Position numbers and translations under genes: made by a program
The notes under the pieces: model-generated
What the model was told of the DNA's origin: nothing
Database searches by the model: none
The model's input: the letters and a program-made list of their open reading frames with translations, nothing else
In this document: piece after piece, positions 1 to 8,626 of the stretch
Position numbering within the stretch: the first letter of the stretch is position 1
Layout of the letters: the number at the start of each line of letters is the position of its first letter
NCBI GenBank assembly: GCA_964569795.1
Contig: CAZMVB010000016.1
Span: forward strand, 1 to 64,000
Source of the DNA: JAHJDS01 sp964569795
Lineage (GTDB): Bacteria; Desulfobacterota; Desulfarculia; Desulfarculales; JAHJDS01
Direction: 5' to 3'
Length of the DNA: 64,000 nucleotides

Positions 1-428
1 AACATGCGCTCCCGGGCCACGGCCAGCCGCCGGGCCAGGGCCACCCCGGGACGGGCCCGGTGGGGCGGGCCGTACTCATCCCGTAAATCGGCCAGCAACT
101 CCTCGGCCGAGGTCTTGTCCAGGCCCGGCACGTCGATCTGCACGGCCATCAGTTTCAGGGCGTCCAGCTTGAGGATCACCTGGGCCCGGAAGCCCTTGAT
201 CTTGATCTTGTGCAGCATCAGCTCGTTCACGCTCCGGGTCTCGACGTTCCCGGCGTACAGCAGCCGGATGTTGTGCCGGGTCATCTGCCAGCTCAGATTC
301 CGCCAGCCCAAGAGCGTCCTCTGGGTCGCGGTCTTGTCCCGGGGCGAGGTGGTTGGCTGGGCCATCAGGGCCGCCGGACCACCGGCGATCAGGGCCAAGG
401 TCAACAGCACGATCGGGTATCGTCTCAT
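1..428 (-). CDS. Partial secreted protein of unknown function (3' end beyond window)
   Basis: The minus strand is open from an ATG at 428 to the left edge of the window with no stop, so only about the first 142 residues are visible. The protein begins with MRRYPIVLLTLALIAGG, a typical Sec signal peptide with a likely cleavage site near ALMA-Q, so it is probably exported. The mature part is rich in Leu, Arg and Lys and has no motif I recognise. It diverges from rarA across a short gap. Codon use and GC content match the neighbouring genes. The function is unknown. Confidence 0.7.
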   Translation of the reverse strand, partial: MRRYPIVLLTLALIAGGPAALMAQPTTSPRDKTATQRTLLGWRNLSWQMTRHNIRLLYAGNVETRSVNELMLHKIKIKGFRAQVILKLDALKLMAVQIDVPGLDKTSAEELLADLRDEYGPPHRARPGVALARRLAVARERM

Positions 429-545
429 CGGGTACTTCCCCTGTTTTGTCCCGCCTCCGGTATATCAAATTTCGGGCTTGCGGGCAAAGTCGGAGGCGGG
501 CGACCATTCCCTGACGCCGGCCGGCCCCTCTGCTATACTGTCTCA

Positions 546-1898
546 ATGGACCTGTTCGATCCCCCGGCGGGCCAGGACCAGGACGCCCCCCTGGCCCAGC
601 GCCTGCGACCCTTGAGCCTGGACGAATTCTCCGGCCAGACCCACCTGGTCGGGCCGGGCAAGATCCTCAGCCGACTGGTCGAGGCCGGCACGCCGACCTC
701 GCTCTTGTTCTGGGGTCCGCCCGGGTGCGGCAAGACCACCCTGGCCCGGATCATGGCCAGGAGCTTCAAGGCCACGTTCGCCACCTTCTCGGCCGTGCTC
801 TCGGGCGTGGCCGATATCCGGGCCGTGGTCGATCTGGCCCGCCAGGAACTCAAGTACAAGAAGAACCGGACCGTCCTGTTCGTGGACGAGATCCACCGCT
901 TCAACAAGGCCCAGCAGGACGCCTTTCTGCCCCACGTCGAGTCGGGTCTGCTGACCCTGATGGGCGCCACCACCGAGAATCCGTCGTTCGAGGTCAGGAG
1001 CGCCCTCTTGTCCCGGTGCCGGGTCCTGGTGCTCCATCCCCTGACCGGGGACGACCTGCGGCACGTGGCCGAGCGGGCCCTGAGCGACACTGAGCGCGGC
1101 CTGGGCGGCCTGGGACTGACCTGGGACGACGACGCCCTGGACCTGATGATCGAGGCGGCCTATGGCGACGCCCGCCGGCTGCTCAACGCCCTGGAACTGG
1201 CCGCCGGGCTGGCCCGGACCGGGGCCGACCAAGACCGGGTCACCGCGGCCGCGGCCCGCGAGGCCGTCCAGCAGCGGACCCTGCGCTACGACAAGGACGG
1301 CGAGGAGCACTTCAACCTGATCTCGGCCTTACATAAATGCCTCCGCGATTCGGACCCGGACGCGGCCCTGTACTGGTTTTACCGGATGATCGACGCCGGC
1401 GAGGACCCGCGCTACATCGCCCGCCGGCTGACCCGGTTCGCCTCCGAGGACGTGGGCCTGGCCGACCCCAACGCCCTGCGCCTGGCCCTGGACGCCTGGC
1501 AGGCCTTTGAGCGGCTCGGCTCGCCCGAGGGCGAACTGGCCCTGGCCCAGGTCGTGGTCTGGCTGGCGGCGGCCCCCAAGTCCAACAGCGTTTACGCCGC
1601 CGAGAAGCTCATCCGCGGCGACATCGAGCGCCACGGCCCCCTGCCCGTGCCCCTGGTCATCCGCAACGCCCTGACCCGGCTGATGAAGGACCTGGGCTAC
1701 GGCAAGGATTATCAGTACGCCCACCACGACCCCGAGGCGATCGTCGTCCAGGATCACCTGCCCCCCGAGCTGGCCGACCGGGTTTACTTTCACCCCACCG
1801 AGCGCGGCATCGAGGCCCGCCTCAAAAAACACCTGGATCAAATACGCGCCGGCCGGGATAAGCGCCGCCCGAGTTTGAAAAAACCTTCCAAGAAATGA
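546..1898 (+). CDS. rarA: Replication-associated recombination protein A (RarA/MgsA), AAA+ ATPase
   Basis: RarA is a clamp-loader-like AAA+ ATPase acting at stalled replication forks. The 450-residue product has Walker A GPPGCGKT at residues 57-64, a Walker B/DEIH segment (VDEIHRFNKAQQDAF) near residue 115, a sensor-1 segment ATTENPSFE, and the C-terminal RarA tetramerisation region with RLTRFASEDVGLADP. The ATG at 546 is preferred over farther in-frame starts because MDLFDPP begins the family N-terminus and the length matches the usual 430-450 residues. It is followed by co-oriented metabolic genes. Confidence 0.95.
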   Translation: MDLFDPPAGQDQDAPLAQRLRPLSLDEFSGQTHLVGPGKILSRLVEAGTPTSLLFWGPPGCGKTTLARIMARSFKATFATFSAVLSGVADIRAVVDLARQELKYKKNRTVLFVDEIHRFNKAQQDAFLPHVESGLLTLMGATTENPSFEVRSALLSRCRVLVLHPLTGDDLRHVAERALSDTERGLGGLGLTWDDDALDLMIEAAYGDARRLLNALELAAGLARTGADQDRVTAAAAREAVQQRTLRYDKDGEEHFNLISALHKCLRDSDPDAALYWFYRMIDAGEDPRYIARRLTRFASEDVGLADPNALRLALDAWQAFERLGSPEGELALAQVVVWLAAAPKSNSVYAAEKLIRGDIERHGPLPVPLVIRNALTRLMKDLGYGKDYQYAHHDPEAIVVQDHLPPELADRVYFHPTERGIEARLKKHLDQIRAGRDKRRPSLKKPSKK

Positions 1899-1928
1899 TA
1901 TAACCTGGGCCGAGGCAGGACGAGATTC

Positions 1929-2504
1929 ATGAGCTTTGTGACCCGCGAAGTCATCTATTTTCAGCGCCCGGGACCGAGGAACACCGAGGTCTGCCTGGAC
2001 GTGGTCCGCCAGGCCGTGGCCGAGGGTTGCGGCCACGTGGTGGTCGCCTCGACCACCGGGGCCACCGGCCGGCTGTTCGCCGAGGGCCTGGACACAGGGG
2101 CGACCAATCTGGTGGTGGTCGGTCATTCGGTGGGCTTCAAGGGGCCCAATCACGACGAATTCGACCCGGCGGCCGCCGAGTTTATCCGGCAGCGCGGCGG
2201 GACGGTCCTCAGGACGACCATCCTGACCCACTCCCTGGAGACCGCCCTGAGCACCAAACACTCGGGCCTCATGCCCGGGCCGCTCATCGCCGAGACCCTG
2301 CGGCGTCTGGGACAGGGGATCAAGGTCGTCTGCGAGATCGTCATGGAGGCCGTGGACGCCGGTTTGATCCCCGAGGCCGAAACGGTCGTGGCCGCGGCCG
2401 GGACCGGACGGGGCGCGGACACGGTCTGCCTGGTCAAATCGGCCGCCTCGAAACGCTTTCTGGACCTGTTCGTGAGCCAGATCCTGGCCAAACCGCTGGC
2501 CTGA
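1929..2504 (+). CDS. Stand-alone pyruvate kinase alpha/beta (C-terminal) domain protein
   Basis: This 191-residue protein corresponds to the C-terminal allosteric-type alpha/beta domain of pyruvate kinase without the catalytic barrel. The N-terminal part VYFQRPGPRNT-like region and VVASTTGATGRLFAEG fit this family, which occurs as single-domain proteins in archaea and Desulfobacterota. The catalytic pyruvate kinase residues are absent, so it is not itself a kinase; a ligand-binding or regulatory role is inferred. The gene sits 30 bp after rarA and 12 bp before pgi, so co-expression with glucose-6-phosphate isomerase is likely. Confidence 0.8.
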   Translation: MSFVTREVIYFQRPGPRNTEVCLDVVRQAVAEGCGHVVVASTTGATGRLFAEGLDTGATNLVVVGHSVGFKGPNHDEFDPAAAEFIRQRGGTVLRTTILTHSLETALSTKHSGLMPGPLIAETLRRLGQGIKVVCEIVMEAVDAGLIPEAETVVAAAGTGRGADTVCLVKSAASKRFLDLFVSQILAKPLA

Positions 2505-2516
2505 CCGGGGGTTGTT

Positions 2517-3914
2517 GTGCCCGACCGAATCGATCCCATCTCCCTTGACCTGACCAACATGTTCGCCGCCGCCCTGGGCGAGGGCCGCGGCCTGACCCCC
2601 GAGCTGTGGGGCACCCTGGCCGAGCGGGCCGAGGCAATCCACCAGGACCTGGTCGCCCGCCGCGCCTCGGGCGAGTTTTTCTTCCTTGACCTGCCCCGGC
2701 AGGACACCACGGGCCTGAAAAACCTGGCCCGAAAGCTGCGGGGCGAGGTCCAGGACTTCGTGGTCCTGGGCATCGGCGGCTCGGCCCTGGGGACCATTGC
2801 CCTCAAAACGGCGCTCTGCCCGCCGTATTACAACTTGCTGTCCGATGAGAAGCGGCCCGGGCCGCGGCTGTTCGTCATGGACAATGTTGACCCGGACACC
2901 TTTGCCGGCCTGCTGGACCTGCTCGAGGGCCGGGAGGCGGCCTTCAACGTCATCAGCAAGTCCGGCGGCACGGCCGAGACCATGTCCCAGTTCATGATCG
3001 TTCACGACCGGCTCAAGCAAAGGCTGGGGGACAATAAACTCCGGGAGCGGCTGATCCTGACCACCGATCCGGAAAAGGGAAATTTAAGGCTCATCGCCCG
3101 AGAACAAGGACTGAAAACCCTGGACATACCGCCGGCCGTGGGCGGGCGGTACTCGGTCCTGACGCCGGTGGGGCTCTTTCCGGCGGCCGTGGTCGGGATC
3201 GACGTGGACGCCCTGCTGGCCGGGGCCGGGGCCATGGCCCGACGCTGCACCGCGCCCGCCCTGGACGACAACCCGGGCTACGCCCTGGGCGCGGCCCTGG
3301 GCGCGGCCGATACCCACCTGGGACGACCGATCCACGTCATGATGCCCTACGCCGACGGACTGCGGGACGTGGCCGCCTGGTACCGGCAGCTCTGGGCCGA
3401 ATCCCTGGGCAAGAGGCATGACCGGACCGGTCGCCAGGTGAACGTCGGCCCGACCCCCATCGCCGCCCTGGGGGTCACCGACCAGCACTCCCAGCTTCAG
3501 CTCTACATGGAGGGCCCGGCCGACAAGGTGGTCATGTTCCTGTTCACCGGGACCTCGGCCCGGAGCATGCCCATCCCGGCGGTCTTCGGGGACATCGAAG
3601 GATTAGCCTATCTGGGCGGGCGGGACCTGGGCGAGTTGCTGCGGGCCGAGGGGAGGGCCACCCGGGCCGCCCTGACCGAGGCCGGCCGGATGAACCTGAC
3701 CGTCACCCTGGCGGCCCTGGACGCGGCCTCGATCGGCCAGGTGTTCATGCTCTTCGAGGTGGCGACCGTCTTCGCCGGCGGCCTGTACGGGATAAATCCC
3801 CTGGACCAGCCGGGCGTCGAACTGGGCAAGAAATTGACGTACGGCCTGATGGGTCGGCCCGGTTATGAGGAGTTCGCCCACCGGGCGGGCCCAAATGAAA
3901 AACCGAGAACCTAG
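2517..3914 (+). CDS. pgi: Glucose-6-phosphate isomerase
   Basis: It interconverts glucose 6-phosphate and fructose 6-phosphate in the cytoplasm. The 465-residue protein carries the sugar-phosphate-binding signature GIGGSALG (about residues 83-90), SKSGGTAET (about residues 145-153), and the later FTGTSARSMPIPA and GQVFMLFEVAT segments expected of bacterial PGI. The start is a GTG at 2517 with a G-rich ribosome-binding stretch just upstream, which gives a normal N-terminus. The stop TAG abuts the ATG of the downstream sensor kinase, indicating translational coupling of a metabolic gene with a signalling gene. Confidence 0.95.
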   Translation: MPDRIDPISLDLTNMFAAALGEGRGLTPELWGTLAERAEAIHQDLVARRASGEFFFLDLPRQDTTGLKNLARKLRGEVQDFVVLGIGGSALGTIALKTALCPPYYNLLSDEKRPGPRLFVMDNVDPDTFAGLLDLLEGREAAFNVISKSGGTAETMSQFMIVHDRLKQRLGDNKLRERLILTTDPEKGNLRLIAREQGLKTLDIPPAVGGRYSVLTPVGLFPAAVVGIDVDALLAGAGAMARRCTAPALDDNPGYALGAALGAADTHLGRPIHVMMPYADGLRDVAAWYRQLWAESLGKRHDRTGRQVNVGPTPIAALGVTDQHSQLQLYMEGPADKVVMFLFTGTSARSMPIPAVFGDIEGLAYLGGRDLGELLRAEGRATRAALTEAGRMNLTVTLAALDAASIGQVFMLFEVATVFAGGLYGINPLDQPGVELGKKLTYGLMGRPGYEEFAHRAGPNEKPRT

Positions 3915-5399
3915 ATGAGCCCCCACCGCCACCGGAACCTCGAATCGGGCCGGCCCTTCCGCCTGGCCCGGTACTTTTCCCTGACCAGCCTGCTGGTCCT
4001 GGCCGTGTTCATGGTCGGGATGACCTGGTTTTTCGCCGAGCAGGCCCGGCGGACGATCCTGTCACAGGCCGAGGAAAAAGCGATCATCATCGCCGAAAAG
4101 CTCAACGTGGCCGTGTTCTTCCAGTACGTGGTCACGGCCTATCGCTACTGGGGTTACGTCAGCATCCGCGAGCCGGCCCAGTTCGAACTGCTCAATCAGG
4201 TGGTCAAGAATTCCATCGCCGGCACCAACATCACCAAGGTGAATCTGCTCGGTCTGGACGGGAAGACGGCCTATTCCACGGACTGGGTCCAGGACGAAAA
4301 GGTCTTCGGCGTCGCCTTCACCCCGTATTATCTGGTCCAGGGTTACCTGGCCCGGGAGTGGAAGCCCCAGGACAGCCCGGCCTTCAAGCAGGCCCTCAAG
4401 GGAAAGCGGGCGATCGAGCCGGTCCACAGCGGCAGTTTGCTGGGACTGTTCGGCCACGACCGGAGCCAGTATCTGCGGGCCTTCATCCCCTTCCGGCACC
4501 CCTATCGCAAGAAGGGCCGGCAACACGAAATCATCGGGGTCCTGGACATCACCATGGACATCTACCCCGAGTACCGCGACATCCGCCGCCAGCAGTTCAT
4601 CTTCATGGGCGTGGGCCTGGTGGTCATGGGCCTCATCTTTTTCTTTCTGAGGGCGATCGTCATCCGGGGCGAGCGGATCCTGGAGCGCCGGACCCGGGAA
4701 CGGCAGAAGCTCGAGGAACAACTCAACCAGGCCGAGCGCCTGGCCTCGCTGGGACGGATGATCGCCGCCGTGTCCCACGAGATAAGAAATCCCCTGGGGA
4801 TCATCCGGTCTTCGGCCGAGCTGATGTCCGGCCGGGTGAGCACCGACAGCCGGGAGGCGACCCTGGTGTCGGTCATCATCGAGGAGTCCTCCCGCCTCAA
4901 CCGGATCGTGACCGAATTTCTGGATTTCGCCCGGCCCCAGTCCCCCCGGTACACGGCCTGTCGGGTCGAGGAGGTCCTGGACCGCAATCTGTCCTTTTTG
5001 GCCCCGGAACTGGACAAACATCACATCCAGGCCGAGCGGCGCCTGGCCGATGATCCCCGCCCGATCCAGGCCGATCAGGACCTGTTGTACCGGGCCTTTT
5101 TGAACCTGTTCCTCAACGCCATCCAGGCCATGCCCCAGGGCGGAACGATCATAGTCGAGACCTCCCCGGCCGCGGACGGGTTCAAGAACATCACCATCTC
5201 GGACACGGGCAACGGCATCGATCCCTCCCACCAGGAACGGATCTTCAACCCCTTTTTCACCACCAAGGAAAAGGGCAGCGGTCTGGGCCTGGCCATCGTC
5301 CACAACCTGATCGTCGAGGGCCATCACGGCCGGATCCGGCTGGACTCCCGGCCCGGAAAAGGGACCTCGGTTCACATCTCCCTGCCGGTCGATCAGTAG
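3915..5399 (+). CDS. Membrane-bound sensor histidine kinase (NtrB-like class)
   Basis: The 494-residue kinase has a transmembrane helix at about residues 20-41, an extracytoplasmic sensor region of about 185 residues, a second helix near residues 230-250 (FMGVGLVVMGLIFFFLRAIV), then HisKA with phospho-acceptor H288 in AVSHEIRNP, and an HATPase_c domain with N box (FLNLFLNAIQAM), DTGNGI and GSGLGLA. It starts directly after the pgi stop codon and ends 10 bp before an NtrC-family regulator, so the two form a two-component pair. The signal cannot be read from sequence. Confidence 0.93.
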   Translation: MSPHRHRNLESGRPFRLARYFSLTSLLVLAVFMVGMTWFFAEQARRTILSQAEEKAIIIAEKLNVAVFFQYVVTAYRYWGYVSIREPAQFELLNQVVKNSIAGTNITKVNLLGLDGKTAYSTDWVQDEKVFGVAFTPYYLVQGYLAREWKPQDSPAFKQALKGKRAIEPVHSGSLLGLFGHDRSQYLRAFIPFRHPYRKKGRQHEIIGVLDITMDIYPEYRDIRRQQFIFMGVGLVVMGLIFFFLRAIVIRGERILERRTRERQKLEEQLNQAERLASLGRMIAAVSHEIRNPLGIIRSSAELMSGRVSTDSREATLVSVIIEESSRLNRIVTEFLDFARPQSPRYTACRVEEVLDRNLSFLAPELDKHHIQAERRLADDPRPIQADQDLLYRAFLNLFLNAIQAMPQGGTIIVETSPAADGFKNITISDTGNGIDPSHQERIFNPFFTTKEKGSGLGLAIVHNLIVEGHHGRIRLDSRPGKGTSVHISLPVDQ

Positions 5400-5409
5400 C
5401 GAGGCGGTA

Positions 5410-6777
5410 ATGGAAAAGGTTCTGGTCGTTGACGACGAGAAAAACTACCTGTTGATCATGGAGGACTTCCTGTCCGAACAGGGCTACGACGTCCTGACCG
5501 CGGGCGACGCCCAGACGGCCCTCAAAATTCTCGAGGACACCGACCTGGACCTGATCCTGACCGACATGAAGATGCCCGGATTGAACGGAATCGAGCTGAT
5601 CCAGCGGGTCAAGGACGTGGATCCGGACATGCCGGTGGTGATGATGACCGCCTTCGGCTCGGTGGAAAAGGCGGTCGAGGCCATGCGGGCCGGGGCCTAT
5701 GATTTCTTGCTGAAACCCTTCGAGAACGAGGTCATGCTCCGGACCATCGAGCGGGCCCTCGAGATCGGCCGCCTCAAGCGGCACAACCGCCTGCTGCGCC
5801 AGGAGCTGTCCGGGCAACTGGGTTTCGAGGACATCATCGGCGCCTCCCGGTCCATGCGCCACATCTTCGACCTGGTCCGGACCGTGGCCCCGACCAAGAG
5901 CACCGTCCTGATCACCGGCGAGTCCGGCACGGGCAAGGAACTCATCGCCCGGGCCGTGCACCAGCTCAGCCCCCGCAAGGACAACGCCTTTGTGGCCGTC
6001 AACTGCGCCGCCCTGCCCGAGACCCTGCTCGAGTCCGAACTGTTCGGCCACGAGAAGGGGGCCTTCACCGGGGCCACCTCGGCCCGGCGGGGACGCTTCC
6101 AACTGGCCCACCAGGGCACCTTGTTCCTGGACGAGGTGGGGGACATCCCACTAAATATCCAGATCAAGCTGCTGCGGGTCCTCCAGGAGCGGACCTTCGA
6201 ACGCCTGGGGGGCACGGTCTCCCACCAGGTGGACGTCCGCATCCTGGCCGCCACCAATCAGGACCTCAAGGCGGCCGTGACCGAAGGGGACTTTCGCGAG
6301 GACCTCTACTATCGCCTCAACGTCGTGGCCATCGAGGTCCCCCCCTTGCGGGAGCGCCTGGACGACATTCCGCTCCTGGCGGCCCATTTCGTCGAAAAGT
6401 ACGGCCGGGAGACCGGCAAGTCCCATCTGACCCTGGACCCGGGGACCGTCGAGGTCCTCAAAAAACACACCTTTCCCGGCAACGTCCGCGAGCTGGAAAA
6501 CATCATCGAGCGGGCGGTCATCCTCGGTCGGGGAGAGACCATCCGGCCCGGGGACATGCCGGCCGATCTGGGCGAGGCCCCGGCCCAGGGCCTGGACCTG
6601 GACCGGCTCGAGCTGCCCCCCGGCACTGGTCTCAACCAGACCCTGGAGGAGATCGAACGAAAATTCATCGCCGCCGCCCTGCGCCGGGCCGGCGGCGTCC
6701 AGGCCCAGGCGGCCGAGGCCCTGGGCCTGACCAAGCAGACCTTGTACGCCAAGATGAAAAAGTACAATCTGCCCTAG
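5410..6777 (+). CDS. Sigma-54-dependent response regulator, NtrC family
   Basis: The 455-residue regulator has an N-terminal receiver domain with the DDE acidic pocket and phospho-acceptor D52 (LTDMKMPG), a central AAA+ domain with Walker A GESGTGKE and the sigma-54 contact loop GAFTGA at residues 217-222, Walker B LFLDEVGDI, and a C-terminal Fis-type helix-turn-helix (QAQAAEALGLTKQTLYAKMKK). It should activate RpoN promoters after phosphorylation by the adjacent kinase. A near-perfect sigma-54 promoter lies about 440 bp downstream and is a candidate target; that link is inferred. Confidence 0.95.
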   Translation: MEKVLVVDDEKNYLLIMEDFLSEQGYDVLTAGDAQTALKILEDTDLDLILTDMKMPGLNGIELIQRVKDVDPDMPVVMMTAFGSVEKAVEAMRAGAYDFLLKPFENEVMLRTIERALEIGRLKRHNRLLRQELSGQLGFEDIIGASRSMRHIFDLVRTVAPTKSTVLITGESGTGKELIARAVHQLSPRKDNAFVAVNCAALPETLLESELFGHEKGAFTGATSARRGRFQLAHQGTLFLDEVGDIPLNIQIKLLRVLQERTFERLGGTVSHQVDVRILAATNQDLKAAVTEGDFREDLYYRLNVVAIEVPPLRERLDDIPLLAAHFVEKYGRETGKSHLTLDPGTVEVLKKHTFPGNVRELENIIERAVILGRGETIRPGDMPADLGEAPAQGLDLDRLELPPGTGLNQTLEEIERKFIAAALRRAGGVQAQAAEALGLTKQTLYAKMKKYNLP

Positions 6778-6783
6778 CCCGGG

Positions 6784-6822
6784 CCAGGTGCCTGTCAGGG
6801 CATTTCCCGGACAGGCTCCTGG
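6784..6822 (+). terminator. Stem-loop downstream of the NtrC-family regulator
   Basis: The arms CCAGG-T-GCCTGTC (6784-6796) and GACAGGC-T-CCTGG (6810-6822) pair through 12 base pairs with one T-T mismatch around a 13-nt loop. It lies seven bases after the regulator stop codon. No T-run follows, so it may act as an mRNA 3' stabiliser or a factor-dependent terminator rather than a classical intrinsic one. A smaller inverted repeat (GGTCAAA/TTTGACC, 6833-6850) follows. Confidence 0.5.
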
Positions 6823-7214
6823 GGCCGGCCTCGGTCAAAAATATTTGACCCGCGGGTAAAATTTATTTTACTGAAAAATATATTCGTGATTACAGCATGT
6901 TAAACGACAACTAGGGACGAGCCAATCCAGGCCGGTAAAATAATTTTTACGGATTACAAATGTGAAACCCGGCTGTTCCCAAACCATAAAAGCCGGGTCC
7001 CTCCTGATAACTTATTGAATTAAAAGATATTTTTTGTCCCGAGACCGCGGCCGGGCGACCGGCCGGCCGGGATCGGATTTTCGATAAGGGACTATTCAGG
7101 GGCTAGGCGGGGTCGGTCCGGGGGACGGGAAGGGCGTCACCAGTTTTTTAATCATGGTCTAACATCTCGAGTAAACGGCCATTTTTCGGATCGACCTGAT
7201 TATTCTGATGGAAC

Positions 7215-7230
7215 TGGCACGTCAGTTGCT
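7215..7230 (+). promoter_or_regulatory. Sigma-54 (RpoN) promoter, -24/-12 element
   Basis: The sequence TGGCACGTCAGTTGCT matches the RpoN consensus TGGCACG-N4-TTGCW at every defined position, with GG and GC elements correctly spaced. Transcription should start near 7241. It lies 438 bp downstream of an NtrC-family activator gene. The first RNA structure downstream is a strong hairpin at 7271-7309 and the first protein gene starts at 7645. I could not define upstream activator sites by eye. Confidence 0.8.
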
Positions 7231-7240
7231 TTTACAAAGG

Positions 7241-7309
7241 GCACCAACTTCAAGTAATTCTCGTTTCTCCAGGGAGAGCCGGATTGAGCCAGTCAATCCG
7301 GCTTTCTCT
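7241..7309 (+). ncRNA. Candidate sigma-54-dependent small RNA
   Basis: From the predicted start of the RpoN promoter to the end of a long hairpin is about 69 nt. The hairpin has a perfect 10-bp core (GCCGGATTGA / TCAATCCGGC, 7278-7287 and 7293-7302, loop GCCAG), extended by seven further pairs including G-U pairs to 7271/7309, and the 3' arm runs into TTTCTCT, resembling an intrinsic terminator. The placement beside an NtrC-type regulator resembles the arrangement of RpoN-driven regulatory RNAs in other bacteria, such as Qrr RNAs near luxO. It could instead be an attenuator in the leader of the EF-hand gene. Confidence 0.45.
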
Positions 7310-7644
7310 ATGGACGATCTATCTTCATATTCAGTGGTACGGGCAAGATGTCGGTCCAGATGGAAAAGGCCTCATAGCCTCGGCGCCACGCATCGACCAT
7401 AAAAAAATCACCCCAAGCCGCTAATCTTGGCGGCCTTTTGTCCGATAAGTAGAGTCAGGGGAATTGCGAACTCCCGGACCGGTGTCACCGGCCACGGGCG
7501 GAGAGGGTCCGGAAGCGTCATGGAAACGTCGCATCCATCTCGGAGTCCTTCGGTCCAAGGACAAGGACTGACCAGGTTGAAGGGAGGTGATCGGGCATCA
7601 GGAACTGAACGGCAATCAACGTGTCCAGGGAAAGGAGTAACAAC

Positions 7645-8301
7645 ATGAATCTAACAAGCGTCGTCGTGAGCACCGGCCCGCATCATCAGATCCAGCACGG
7701 CAAGCTGTCAGTCAGGGGCGGCGCGCAGGAGTCCTCGGCAGAGGCCACGAAAGACAATGCGGTCGGCAACCAGGCCAGCCCGAATACCGCCGCGGAGGCC
7801 GCGAAAGACAATGCGGTCGCCAATCAGGTCAGCCCGAATACCGCCGTGGAGGCCGCGAAAGACAATGCGGTCGCTAATCAGGTCCACCCGAACAGCACCG
7901 TGGAGGCCACCGGCGGAGGTTCAGCCATACTTGCGGAATATGGCGTGCCTCTGGCCGCTTTCACCAAGGTGGACATCAACCATGACGGTAAGATAACCAC
8001 CGCCGAGGTCAGAAGTTACCTCAGGAAAAACCCCGGCACCCATCAGGCCGAAACCCAAGGCACCGTGCGGGCCGCGGCTGGGGGGACCTCGTCAAGCGAG
8101 CCGACTGCGGAGAATCTCACCGCGGCGAACTCGACGGCCGTGAACGCAAGCACCCGGTCAATCGAGACAAGCGGGGACGGTCTGGCCGTGGCCACCACCA
8201 GCCAGGCCGTGGACGCGTACAATAAGCAGGGAAATGACCAGGTCCAGCCCGCTGTCACGCCAAATGGAATGCCCGAACAGGGCATGGATGTCAACGTTTG
8301 A
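7645..8301 (+). CDS. Repeat-containing EF-hand protein, unknown function
   Basis: This 218-residue protein has no signal peptide or membrane segment that I can see. Residues 32-85 hold three tandem 18-residue repeats of the type AEAAKDNAVANQVSPNTA. Residues 110-121 form a canonical EF-hand loop, DINHDGKITTAE, with ligands at D110, N112, D114 and E121, so calcium binding is likely. The rest is rich in Ala, Thr, Ser and Asn and probably disordered. A good ribosome-binding site (AAAGGAG) supports the ATG. It lies downstream of a sigma-54 promoter and may be the regulator's output. I do not recognise a named family. Confidence 0.75.
   Translation: MNLTSVVVSTGPHHQIQHGKLSVRGGAQESSAEATKDNAVGNQASPNTAAEAAKDNAVANQVSPNTAVEAAKDNAVANQVHPNSTVEATGGGSAILAEYGVPLAAFTKVDINHDGKITTAEVRSYLRKNPGTHQAETQGTVRAAAGGTSSSEPTAENLTAANSTAVNASTRSIETSGDGLAVATTSQAVDAYNKQGNDQVQPAVTPNGMPEQGMDVNV
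7738..7899 (+). repeat. Three tandem 54-bp coding repeats in the EF-hand protein gene
   Basis: Three units of 54 bp follow one another in frame and encode 18-residue blocks, each with KDNAV, N-Q and PN conserved. Differences between units are few at the nucleotide level, which suggests recent duplication or ongoing homogenisation. Confidence 0.85.
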
Positions 8302-8626
8302 ATCTGACGCGCGGGGAGAGGCTGTGAGACCACAGGCCCACGGCCCCTCCCCACGATGTGTTTATCGGTCCGACCAGGGACAGCCACCTGTATTCTTCCC
8401 GCTCCCGATCCCGGTTGACGCTTTGAAAAAAATGGAGAGGACCCCAATTTTCGGCAGTAGCGGCCGACCCGCCGGCCGCGATTAGCGCGGTCATATCATT
8501 CCGATTGCCCGCCTCATGGCATCGACATAAGAGGTCTGAAATACTGAATCATCCCGGGGCGACCAGTAAATCCGGTGGTTGGAAACGGTTGACAATCCGG
8601 CCGACCGTGTGCCATACAAGGCGATC
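8302..8626. other. Intergenic region between EF-hand gene and glyA
   Basis: No gene is evident. A perfect 7-bp stem GCGGCCG/CGGCCGC lies at 8460-8479 without a T-run. A TTGACA hexamer at 8589-8594, followed 18 bp later by a weak CATACA, lies only about ten bases before the glyA ATG, so any transcript from it would have an extremely short leader. The evidence for that promoter is weak. Confidence 0.4.

Larger units (their letters stand above)
6851..7644. other. Long non-coding interval, AT-rich in part, upstream of the EF-hand gene
   Basis: I see no convincing protein gene here. The first part (about 6851-7050) is AT-rich. It includes an 8-bp stem ACCCGGCT/AGCCGGGT at 6967-6998 with a 16-nt loop. 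A sigma-54 promoter and a candidate small RNA occupy 7215-7309. The last 300 bases include a potential hairpin with arms CCGGACC and GGTCCGG around 7480-7515 and end in the ribosome-binding site AAAGGAG at 7631-7637 before the EF-hand gene. Confidence 0.55.

Noticed and set aside
1329..3020. Reading frame of 563 codons on the minus strand across rarA, the pyruvate kinase domain gene and pgi
   Set aside because: It spans three well-supported plus-strand genes and encodes low-complexity sequence.
7208..7402. Small protein gene overlapping the sigma-54 promoter
   Set aside because: Its start codon lies upstream of the predicted transcription start and it runs through the strong hairpin; no ribosome-binding site or family signal supports it.
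7420..7600. Cyclic-di-GMP riboswitch upstream of the EF-hand gene
   Set aside because: Some GC-rich hairpins are present, but the conserved GEMM core sequences are not.
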